From the NCBI RefSeq assembly GCF_009857745.1, contig NZ_WWEN01000001.1, forward strand, positions 186,001 to 250,000: 64,000 bases of DNA. The letters run 5' to 3'. Both the position numbers and the translations under genes were made by a program. The stretch is from Thalassovita mangrovi (GTDB taxonomy: Bacteria > Pseudomonadota > Alphaproteobacteria > Rhodobacterales > Rhodobacteraceae). The notes under the pieces are model-generated. The model had not been told where the DNA came from. It worked only from the letters and a program-made list of their open reading frames with translations, and made no database searches. This document shows positions 47,590 through 55,360 of the stretch, piece by piece. Each line of letters starts with the position of its first letter. Positions within the stretch are counted from its first letter, which is position 1.

Positions 47590-48966
47590 ATGAAAGTCAT
47601 CATCTGCGGCGCAGGTCAGGTCGGGTGGCAAATCGCGCGGCATCTGTCCGGCGAAAAGAACGATGTCACCGTGGTCGACAACAATCCCGAACTGGTGCGC
47701 CGTGCCACCGATACGCTGGATGTGCAGGGGATCGCAGGCTTTGCCAGCTACCCGGACGTGCTGGAACAGGCGGGTGCGCGCGACGCCGACATGATCATCG
47801 CCGCCACCTATTCAGACGAGGTCAACATGGTGACCTGCCAGGTGGCGCATTCGGTGTTTTCGATCCCGCGCAAGATCGCGCGGCTGCGCTCGCAAAGCTA
47901 TCTGACCGCGATCTATTCCGACCTCTATCGCCGCGATCACCTGCCGATCGACGTGGTGATCAGCCCCGAACGCGAAGTGGCCGAGGCCGCGCTGCAGCGG
48001 ATCGCCTCGCCCGCGGCCTTCGACACCGAAAAATTCCTCGGCGGGCGGGCACATCTTCTGGGCATCACAATCAATGACAGCTGCCCGATCGTGAACACGC
48101 CGCTGCGCCAGCTGACCGATCTGTTTTCGACCCTGCGCACCATCGTTGTTGGCATCCGCCGCGATGGAAGGCTGTTCGCGCCGGAACCGAGCGATCAGAT
48201 CTTCCCGGGCGACGAATGCTATGTCTTCACCGTCAACGAAGACATCCCGCGCACGATGGAAATCTTCGGCAAGGTGTCGAAGAAACGCGAACGGGTGGTG
48301 ATCATCGGCGGCGGCAATGTCGGCCTGTCGGTCGCCCGCGCGCTGGAGGAACAGACCAGCCGCATTCGCGCCAAGGTGATCGAACGCAATCGCAAGATCG
48401 CCGAAAAGGCCGCCGATGCGCTGGAAAAGACCATCGTGCTGCATGGTGACGGGCTCGACGCGTCTTTGCTGGCCGAGGCCAATATCGACCGTGCCGACGC
48501 GGTTCTTTGCGTCACCGACGACGACAAGACCAACATGCTGGCCGCGGTTCGTGCCAAGGCCGAAGGCTGCCCGATGGCGATCGCGCTGGTCAACGACCCG
48601 ACGCTGGCGCCGATGATGGCGCCGCTGGGGATCGACGCCTTCGTCAACCCGCGCGCCACCACGGTCAGCTCGATCCTGCGCCATATCCGCCACGGCAAGG
48701 TGCGCGAAGTCTATTCCATCGGCGATGCCGAGGCCGAGATGATCGAGGCCGAGGTGCTGTCGACCTCGCCCATCGCGGGGCAGAAGGTCCGCGACATCGA
48801 CTTCCCCGAAGGCGTGCTGGTCGGCGGCATCCTGAAGGGCGAGAAGGTGATCAAACCCGGCGCCGATACGCGGATCGAGGAGGGCGACGTGATCGCGCTG
48901 TTCTCGATGGCCGACGATGTGCCCGAGGTCGAACGCCTGCTTCAGGTGTCGATCGATTTCTTCTGA
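47590..48966 (+). CDS. trkA: Trk potassium uptake regulator TrkA
   Basis: A 458-residue peripheral protein that binds NAD(H) and gates TrkH for K+ uptake. It is built of two RCK halves, each with a Rossmann signature: MKVIICGAGQVGWQIARHL at the start and VVIIGGGNVGLSVARALE near residue 235. Each half ends in a TrkA-C domain. Length equals E. coli TrkA. Start 47590 follows GGGGACCGGGGACA; the ATG 39 bp upstream adds residues that are not family-like. trkH starts 3 nt after the stop. Confidence 0.95.
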   Translation: MKVIICGAGQVGWQIARHLSGEKNDVTVVDNNPELVRRATDTLDVQGIAGFASYPDVLEQAGARDADMIIAATYSDEVNMVTCQVAHSVFSIPRKIARLRSQSYLTAIYSDLYRRDHLPIDVVISPEREVAEAALQRIASPAAFDTEKFLGGRAHLLGITINDSCPIVNTPLRQLTDLFSTLRTIVVGIRRDGRLFAPEPSDQIFPGDECYVFTVNEDIPRTMEIFGKVSKKRERVVIIGGGNVGLSVARALEEQTSRIRAKVIERNRKIAEKAADALEKTIVLHGDGLDASLLAEANIDRADAVLCVTDDDKTNMLAAVRAKAEGCPMAIALVNDPTLAPMMAPLGIDAFVNPRATTVSSILRHIRHGKVREVYSIGDAEAEMIEAEVLSTSPIAGQKVRDIDFPEGVLVGGILKGEKVIKPGADTRIEEGDVIALFSMADDVPEVERLLQVSIDFF

Positions 48967-48969
48967 GCG

Positions 48970-50484
48970 ATGACGGATCGTATCCTCAACCAACCCCTGT
49001 TCCTGCTGCTGATGGGCATCGGGTCGCTGGCGATGTTCGTGCCCGCGGCACATGCGACGCTGCTGGGCAGCCATTACGAGGCGCGGTCGTTCTTCTATGC
49101 CGGGCTGCTGGGTTTTCTGGTGGTGGTGATGGTCGGGCTTGCGATGTCGTCGCGCCAGCGCAAGCGCGGCGAGATGGGCAACCTGCTGGCGCTGTTCGCC
49201 GGGTTCAGCCTGCTGCCGCTGCTGCTGGCGCTGCCGTTCTACGAGGCGCTGCGCACCACCAGTTACCTCAACGCTTATGTCGAAATGGTCTCCAGCCTCA
49301 GCACCACCGGCGCCACGCTGTTCGAACCCGAACGGCTGAGCCCGACGCTGCACCTGTGGCGGGCGATGGTCGGCTGGCTGGGCGGGCTGCTGATGTGGGT
49401 GGCGGCGGCGGCGATCCTGGCGCCGCTGAACCTTGGCGGCTTCGAGGTGACGGCGACCGCGGCACCGGGGCAAAGCGACATCCTGCACGGCCGGTTCGAA
49501 CGCGCCGATCCGCAACGGCGCATCCTGCGGGTGACGGCGAAACTGTTCCCGATCTATGCCGGGCTGACGCTGGCGCTGTGGATCATGCTGGCGGTCAGCG
49601 GCGACCGGCCGCTGGTGGCGCTGTGCCACGCGATGTCGGTGATGGCGACCAGCGGCATTTCCCCGATCGGCGGCGTGCAGGAACACGGATCGGCCATCAC
49701 CGGCGAGGTGGTGATGGCGATGTTCATGCTGTTCGCCCTGTCGCGGCTGACCTTTTCCACCGACACGCTGAATTCCAAGCAACGCGGCATTCCGACCGAT
49801 CCCGAATTCCGCCTGGGCATCCTGATGGTGATCGGGGTGCCGCTGTTGCTGTTCCTGCGCCACTGGCTGGGATCCTACAGCATGGACGAGGAACAGAACC
49901 TGTTGCTGGCGCTGCGGGCGCTGTGGGGCGGGGTGTTCACCACCTTGTCCTTCCTGACCACCACCGGGTTCGAAAGCGCCGAATGGGGCACTGCGCGGGA
50001 TTGGTCGGGGCTGAACACGCCGGGGCTGATCTTCCTGGGGCTGGCGATGGTGGGTGGCGGCGTCGCCACCACCGCGGGCGGGGTCAAGCTGCTGCGGGTC
50101 TGGGCGCTCTACCTCAACGGCTTGCGGGAAATGGAAAAGCTGGTCCACCCGTCCTCGGTCGGGCATTCGGTCGGCAATTCGCGCCGCGTGCGCAAGCAGG
50201 GCGCCTATATCGCCTGGATCTTCTTCATGCTGTTCGCGCTGTCGCTGACCGCGTTTTCGCTGGTCTTCGCCGCCTTCGGGTCGAGTTTCGAGAACGCGCT
50301 GGTGATCTCCGTCGCGGCTCTGTCCACCACCGGGCCACTGATTTCGCTGGCGCCGGAAACCGAAATCGTGCTGACCGATCTGGCGCCGGCGGCCAAGCTG
50401 GTGTTCTGCGGCGGCATGGTGCTGGGGCGGCTGGAAATGCTCGCCATCATTGCGCTTCTCAGCAGCGACATCTGGCGGCGTTAG
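48970..50484 (+). CDS. trkH: Potassium uptake protein TrkH
   Basis: The K+-translocating channel subunit, 504 residues with four pore repeats. Selectivity-filter-like segments are STTGATLFEP, ATSGISPIGG, TTTGFESAEW and STTGPLISLA, each followed by a hydrophobic helix. It is directly downstream of trkA, so gating and pore subunits are coexpressed. The link with ntrYX is conserved in several alphaproteobacteria. Confidence 0.95.
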   Translation: MTDRILNQPLFLLLMGIGSLAMFVPAAHATLLGSHYEARSFFYAGLLGFLVVVMVGLAMSSRQRKRGEMGNLLALFAGFSLLPLLLALPFYEALRTTSYLNAYVEMVSSLSTTGATLFEPERLSPTLHLWRAMVGWLGGLLMWVAAAAILAPLNLGGFEVTATAAPGQSDILHGRFERADPQRRILRVTAKLFPIYAGLTLALWIMLAVSGDRPLVALCHAMSVMATSGISPIGGVQEHGSAITGEVVMAMFMLFALSRLTFSTDTLNSKQRGIPTDPEFRLGILMVIGVPLLLFLRHWLGSYSMDEEQNLLLALRALWGGVFTTLSFLTTTGFESAEWGTARDWSGLNTPGLIFLGLAMVGGGVATTAGGVKLLRVWALYLNGLREMEKLVHPSSVGHSVGNSRRVRKQGAYIAWIFFMLFALSLTAFSLVFAAFGSSFENALVISVAALSTTGPLISLAPETEIVLTDLAPAAKLVFCGGMVLGRLEMLAIIALLSSDIWRR

Positions 50485-50630
50485 AATTTCTTGCGTCTAA
50501 CCGCTTTAACAGGCTGATTTTTGGGCTGGAAACTCCGCAATAGCCAAGACATAGTAGGGGCAATAGCTGTACAGGGACACCGGCCGCGGCTCCGGACGCG
50601 GCACGAGAACAAGAACAAAGGTAAGATTGA

Positions 50631-50867
50631 ATGGCTTCCGATAAGCAAAACCTGCAAGACGCGTTTTTGAATCACACACGGAAGACGAAGATTCCGGTGA
50701 CCATTTTTTTGATTAACGGTGTTAAACTTCAGGGCGTCATCACCTGGTTTGACAATTTCTGCGTCCTGCTGCGCCGCGACGGTCAATCGCAGTTGGTCTA
50801 TAAGCACGCGATTTCGACCATCATGCCGGCGCAACCCATCAACCTTTACGATGGCGAAGAAAGCTAA
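50631..50867 (+). CDS. hfq: RNA chaperone Hfq
   Basis: A 78-residue Sm-fold protein that pairs small RNAs with target mRNAs. Sm1 is [24 protein letters not shown], Sm2 is the YKHAIST element, with the surface residues Lys/His of YKHAIS conserved. The C-terminal tail is short, as usual for alphaproteobacteria. Start 50631 follows AAAGGTAAGATTGA. hflX starts only 2 nt after its stop. The 146-bp gap before hfq suggests its own promoter, but I cannot pin one down. Confidence 0.97.
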   Translation: MASDKQNLQDAFLNHTRKTKIPVTIFLINGVKLQGVITWFDNFCVLLRRDGQSQLVYKHAISTIMPAQPINLYDGEES

Positions 50868-50869
50868 GC

Positions 50870-52147
50870 TTGGAAATACATGAAAGGGAACCGACCCGCG
50901 CTTGGGTCCTGCATCCCGACCTGAAATCCGATCAACACCGCCGCATGGCCGATTACGCCCTGGAAGAGGCGGTGGCGCTGGCGGCGGCCTTGCCCGATCT
51001 CGAAGTGGTCGGGGCCGAATCCGTGCGCCTGCAACGGCCGCATCCGGGGCTTCTGTTCGGCACCGGCAAGATCGCCGAGCTGAAACAGCGCATTCAGGAG
51101 GCCGAGGTCGATCTGGTTCTGATCGACGGCCCCGTCACGCCGGTGCAGCAGCGCAACCTGGAAAAGGAATGGGACGTCAAGCTGCTGGACCGAACCGGTC
51201 TGATCCTTGAAATCTTCTCCGACCGCGCGCGCACCCGCGAAGGCGTGCTGCAGGTCGAAATGGCGGCGCTGAAATATCAGCGCACCCGGCTGGTCCGGGC
51301 CTGGACCCACCTGGAACGCCAGCGTGGCGGGCTTGGCTTCGTCGGCGGCCCCGGCGAAACCCAGATCGAGGCCGACCGCCGCGCCATCGACGAACAGCTG
51401 GTGCGGCTGCGCCGGCAATTGGACAAGGTGGTCAGGACCCGCGAATTGCACCGCGCCGCCCGCGCCAAGGTGCCGTTCCCGGTGGTCGCGCTGGTGGGCT
51501 ATACCAACGCGGGCAAATCGACCCTGTTCAACCGGCTGACCGGGGCCGAGGTGATGGCCAAGGACATGCTGTTCGCCACGCTGGACCCGACCATGCGGCG
51601 GGTCGAACTGCCCGAGGGCGGCGGCGAGGTGATCCTGTCCGACACGGTGGGGTTCATCAGCGATCTGCCGACCGAGCTGGTCGCGTCCTTCCGCGCCACG
51701 CTTGAAGAGGTACTGAGCGCCAACCTGATCCTGCATGTGCGCGACATTTCCCATCCCGAAACCGAAGGCCAATGCGCCAACGTGCTGGAGATCATGGACT
51801 CTCTCGGGGTGAACCGGGACACCCCGGTGCTGGAGGTCTGGAACAAGATCGACCTGCTGCCCGAGGAAGACCGCAGCGCCCTGCAGCAGCGCGCGGCGCG
51901 GGATGAAAACATCTTCGCCATCTCCGCGGTGACCGGCGAAGGCATCCCCGACCTGATGCAGGAAGTGGCCAGCAAACTGGCCTCGGAAACCCATGAAAGC
52001 CAGGTGACGCTGACCTTCGCCGAAGGGCGCAAGCGGGCCTGGCTGTTCGAACAGGACCTGGTCGAGGCGGAAACCCAGACCGAAACCGGGTTCGACCTGA
52101 CGGTGCGCTGGACCGCGCGGCAGGAAAAGCGCTTCCGCGACCTGTAG
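50870..52147 (+). CDS. hflX: Ribosome-associated GTPase HflX
   Basis: A 425-residue GTPase that splits stalled ribosomes, mainly under stress. An N-terminal subdomain (PGLLFGTGKIAELK, VEMAALKYQRTRL, GFVGGPGETQIEADRR) precedes the G domain: G1 GYTNAGKS, G3 DTVGF, G4 NKID. The only start that keeps the family N-terminus is TTG at 50870, right after hfq, with no good ribosome site; this implies translational coupling to hfq and low expression. Confidence 0.92.
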   Translation: MEIHEREPTRAWVLHPDLKSDQHRRMADYALEEAVALAAALPDLEVVGAESVRLQRPHPGLLFGTGKIAELKQRIQEAEVDLVLIDGPVTPVQQRNLEKEWDVKLLDRTGLILEIFSDRARTREGVLQVEMAALKYQRTRLVRAWTHLERQRGGLGFVGGPGETQIEADRRAIDEQLVRLRRQLDKVVRTRELHRAARAKVPFPVVALVGYTNAGKSTLFNRLTGAEVMAKDMLFATLDPTMRRVELPEGGGEVILSDTVGFISDLPTELVASFRATLEEVLSANLILHVRDISHPETEGQCANVLEIMDSLGVNRDTPVLEVWNKIDLLPEEDRSALQQRAARDENIFAISAVTGEGIPDLMQEVASKLASETHESQVTLTFAEGRKRAWLFEQDLVEAETQTETGFDLTVRWTARQEKRFRDL

Positions 52148-52163
52148 GGCACAGCCCGCGCGG

Positions 52164-53000
52164 CTATTTCTCGAGAGAGGCGAACCAGGCCCAGCTGTCG
52201 CGCGCGATGCTGGGGCCGATTTCGTAGAACCAGTGGGTATGGCCCGGGATCATCTGAAGCGTAACGTTATGGCCGGCCGCGGCAAGCGACTTTGCCGTGT
52301 CCAACGCCTTGTCGGGCGTGAAGATGTGTTCCTGTTCGCCAAGATAGATCCGAAGCGGCTTGGCGTTTTCGACCGGCTTGAATGTTTCCGCCGGCGCAAA
52401 CCCGGCATGGAGCGCGGCGGCTTTCCACGGTCCCTGAAACCGGTTGACCAGAACCGACGCGTAAATGGCCCCGGCGGAATGGCCGAACAGATAGATCCGG
52501 TCCGGGTCGACCGGTCGCTGGCTGTTGGACTCGGACAGCATCCTGTCAAGCAGGGTTTGGCTGAGATCATCCGGCTGCCAGTTCGGCTCCTTTGCCTCCA
52601 GCGCGATCAGGGCGATCTGCTTTTCCTCGGCGACGGGACGCCACATTTCGAGCATGGAAAGCCCGCTGCGTCCGGTCCCGTGGAACAACAGGACGGCGGC
52701 GGTGGGGCTTTGCCCGGGCGGCACGAAACTGTACCAGGTCCTGCCGAAGGCGTTGTGCATTACGGCCGCCCGCCGGATGTCTTCAGACGGCGCATAGTCG
52801 TATGTGTCGGGTTGCTCGGCGCTTAGGCCGGGCCGCTGCACATAGACGTAATTGCCCAGAGGATTGCCGTCCGGCTGAGGTTTCAGCACGGGCAGGGCCA
52901 CGATAGCGCTGCTATCGCTTTGTTCGGAAAACAGGCTCGCGCCGATACTCAGAACAAGAACGAACAGAAGTCCGCTCAGGAATCCCGACAAGGTTTTCAT
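52164..53000 (-). CDS. Secreted alpha/beta hydrolase (esterase-like)
   Basis: A 278-residue protein with an N-terminal signal or anchor (SGFLSGLLFVLVLSIGASLF). Then comes an esterase/PHB-depolymerase-like domain: HGTGRSG (oxyanion loop), nucleophile GHSAGAIYAS, and a C-terminal catalytic His in GHTHWFYEIG. It is likely periplasmic. Its base composition is slightly less GC-rich than its neighbours, which could mean horizontal origin but is weak evidence. It converges with hflX and is the only gene of its unit. Confidence 0.8.
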   Translation of the reverse strand: MKTLSGFLSGLLFVLVLSIGASLFSEQSDSSAIVALPVLKPQPDGNPLGNYVYVQRPGLSAEQPDTYDYAPSEDIRRAAVMHNAFGRTWYSFVPPGQSPTAAVLLFHGTGRSGLSMLEMWRPVAEEKQIALIALEAKEPNWQPDDLSQTLLDRMLSESNSQRPVDPDRIYLFGHSAGAIYASVLVNRFQGPWKAAALHAGFAPAETFKPVENAKPLRIYLGEQEHIFTPDKALDTAKSLAAAGHNVTLQMIPGHTHWFYEIGPSIARDSWAWFASLEK

Positions 53001-53101
53001 TACAATCCAAGGTGGTTTGAAATTTACATCAAAACCATTGTCGGCTTTTCGCGCGGATGCAAGAGGTCTCCGTTCAGCACGCGGGCGCGAAGCTCAGGCG
53101 G

Positions 53102-55042
53102 TCACTGAGTTCGCTGCAGCGCGTGGGCCAGCGCCGTTTCCAGCTGTTTCTTGCGGAACGGTTTCTGCAGAACCAGCCCCGGCCCGCCATCCGGGCCCAG
53201 GATGTCGGCGGCGCCATGCGCCGTCATCAGGATCACCGGCAGTTCGGGGCGTTTCTTGCCAAGTTCGCAGCGCAGGTCGATCCCGGTCATCCTGCCGGTC
53301 AGCGAAATATCCGACAGCACCAGGTCGAAGGGGGTTTCGGCCTCGATCATCAGCATCGCTTCCTCGGCCGAGGCCGCTTCGCCGACCTGCGCGCCAAACG
53401 CCTGTACCTGTCGCCGCACCACGTCGCGCACCAGCGGGTTGTCCTCGACCAGAAGCACCTGTGCGCTGGACAGGTCCGCCGCGACGTCCTCGATGGCGTC
53501 GCATTGGTCGTGCACGTCGTCCTGCGGGTCGATCGCGGGCAGGTAGAGCGTGAAGACCGATCCTTCGTTTTCGACGCTGGACACCGCGATCGCGCCGCCC
53601 GACAGGTCGGCGAAGGCATAGACCATCGCCAGCCCCAGCCCCGATCCCTTGTCCGGCTTGCGCGAATAGAACGGATCGAAAATCCGCTGCATCACCTCTT
53701 CGCTCATCCCGTGGCCGGTATCGCCGACGCGGATACGGCAATAGCGGCCCGGATGCAGCTTCAGCGCCTTGGCCTCGGCCCGGTCCAGCGCGGTCTCGTC
53801 GCAGGAAAATCTGATCCGCCCGGGGCCGGTGATCGCTTCGCTGCCGTTCACAGCCAGGTTGATCAGCGCCATTTCCAGCTGCCCGCGGTCGACCTGTATC
53901 CAGGGCGCGCAGGGGTCTTCGGGACCTTCGAGGGTAATTTCGCTAGGCAGCGACGCGGTCAGGATCTTGAGCGTGTTGGAGATCGCGTCATAGGCACGCA
54001 GCGGGCGCACCACGGCCTTGCTTTGCTTGGTCAGGCTCAGCAGGCGGTTGGTCAGGTCGTTGCCCCGGCTGGCCGCGGCAATCGCCGGCACCAGGTATTC
54101 CTGCTTCAGCCCCTCGTTCTCCATCGCGTCTTCCAGAGGGACCAGGTTGCCCAGGATGATCGTCAGCAGATTGTTGAAATCATGCGCGATCCCCGCTGAC
54201 AGCGTGCCCAGGGCTTCCATCTTCTGGGCCCGGATCAGCGCCAGGTCGGATTCCCGTTGCCGGGTGATGTTGACGGTCAGCAGGTAAAAGCCGGTCACCT
54301 CGCCCTGATCCGAAATCTCGGGACGGGCATAGCAGCGGACGAAGATATCGCCGTGATCGGGCAGGTCCGCTTCGAGGTCGAAGGCCATCGATTCACCGGC
54401 CAGCGCCCGTTTGAACCAGGGCAGGGCGGTTGTCAGCGTCGCGGGCGACAACACATCTTCGGCCTTCTTGCCAACGATCAGGTCCGAGTTCAGCCCATAG
54501 GCCATCGCGAAGCCCCGGTTGGCGTATTTGAACACCAGGTGTTTATCCAGCAGCGCGATCCCGGCCGGCACCTCATTGGCGATCAGCGTCAGCCGCGCCT
54601 GGTTGCGGCGCAATTCCTCGGTGCGGGCCTGCACCCGGTATTCGAGCTCCGCCTCGCGCTGGCGGGGCTTGGTGACATCGGTGTAGACGGTGACGAAACC
54701 GCCCTCGGGCAGCGGCGTGCCGGTGATATGAAGGATACTGCCATCGGGGCGGACCCGGTCGAAGGAATGGGCTTCGAACTTGCGCGCCTGCGCGACCCGT
54801 TCGGCCACCAGTTCCTCGATATCGCCCTCGCCATATTCGCCGTTTATCGCGTTGAAACGGGTCAATTCGGCGAAATCGGTGCCCGGTTCGCCCAATTCGG
54901 CGGGCATTCCGAGCAATTCCAGAAATCGTGCATTCAGCGCAACAAGCTTCAGATTCGCGTCGAACACGGAAATACCCTGTTCGATATGTTCCAGCGCCGA
55001 TCTGACCGATGCTAGAATGTGCTGGTTGTCAGAAGATGTCAC
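53102..55042 (-). CDS. Hybrid sensor histidine kinase with two PAS domains and receiver
   Basis: A 646-residue cytosolic hybrid kinase. It has two PAS domains (about residues 10-110, ISVFDANLKLVALNARFLELL; about 150-260, IALLDKHLVFKYANRGFAMAYG). The kinase core has phospho-acceptor LSAGIAHDFNNLLTIILGN (His about 284) and ATPase box KPDKGSGLGLAMVYAF. The C-terminal receiver (VLLVEDNPLVRDVVRR, Asp about 574 in LVLSDISLTG) ends with ETALAHALQ. There is no membrane span, so the signal is internal, and no separate output regulator lies next to it. Confidence 0.92.
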   Translation of the reverse strand: MTSSDNQHILASVRSALEHIEQGISVFDANLKLVALNARFLELLGMPAELGEPGTDFAELTRFNAINGEYGEGDIEELVAERVAQARKFEAHSFDRVRPDGSILHITGTPLPEGGFVTVYTDVTKPRQREAELEYRVQARTEELRRNQARLTLIANEVPAGIALLDKHLVFKYANRGFAMAYGLNSDLIVGKKAEDVLSPATLTTALPWFKRALAGESMAFDLEADLPDHGDIFVRCYARPEISDQGEVTGFYLLTVNITRQRESDLALIRAQKMEALGTLSAGIAHDFNNLLTIILGNLVPLEDAMENEGLKQEYLVPAIAAASRGNDLTNRLLSLTKQSKAVVRPLRAYDAISNTLKILTASLPSEITLEGPEDPCAPWIQVDRGQLEMALINLAVNGSEAITGPGRIRFSCDETALDRAEAKALKLHPGRYCRIRVGDTGHGMSEEVMQRIFDPFYSRKPDKGSGLGLAMVYAFADLSGGAIAVSSVENEGSVFTLYLPAIDPQDDVHDQCDAIEDVAADLSSAQVLLVEDNPLVRDVVRRQVQAFGAQVGEAASAEEAMLMIEAETPFDLVLSDISLTGRMTGIDLRCELGKKRPELPVILMTAHGAADILGPDGGPGLVLQKPFRKKQLETALAHALQRTQ

Positions 55043-55360
55043 GACGCATCCTCCTTCAACCGGGTCCCGAAATTTTCGGGACCAAGCGGTCGATGGCGAA
55101 GGCCGAATTCAAGTCTGTTCAGTCTATTCAAAACGTTAACCGCGATCTTTCTCCCACGCGCCGAGACGGCAGGAATCAGGGAACACAGAAACATTGCCGC
55201 TGCCCCCCGGTGGGGGAGCGACGTCGGATACGTGTTGCCCTGTTAAGTTTGTTTTATTGGTTGGCCTGCGTCAAACGATCCGTAGCGCAGGCGACTCGTC
55301 AAAAAATTCGCGACGGGACCTAGCCGCATGCGAAACGGATTGCAAGCGACATTGAGAAAT
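55043..55360. other. 318-bp region without a recognisable gene
   Basis: Lies between the hybrid kinase start and the penicillin-acylase stop, both minus strand. It contains several low-quality open frames with no protein-like sequence, and a small hairpin (CCCCC GGT GGGGG, 55204-55216). It should hold the promoter of the kinase gene, but I see no convincing elements. Confidence 0.5.

Noticed and set aside
47812-50166. 784-codon minus-strand frame antisense to trkA-trkH
   Set aside because: Same reason: shadow of GC-rich coding, no domain, no ribosome site.
50485-50630. Sigma54 promoter before hfq
   Set aside because: GG and GC words occur but not with the required 10-bp spacing.
52164-53000. 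Horizontally acquired esterase gene
   Set aside because: The lower GC content is slight and the flanks carry no mobile-element signs; not enough to claim transfer.
55204-55216. Terminator in the 318-bp gap (CCCCC-GGT-GGGGG)
   Set aside because: Stem of five base pairs and no U-tract on either strand.
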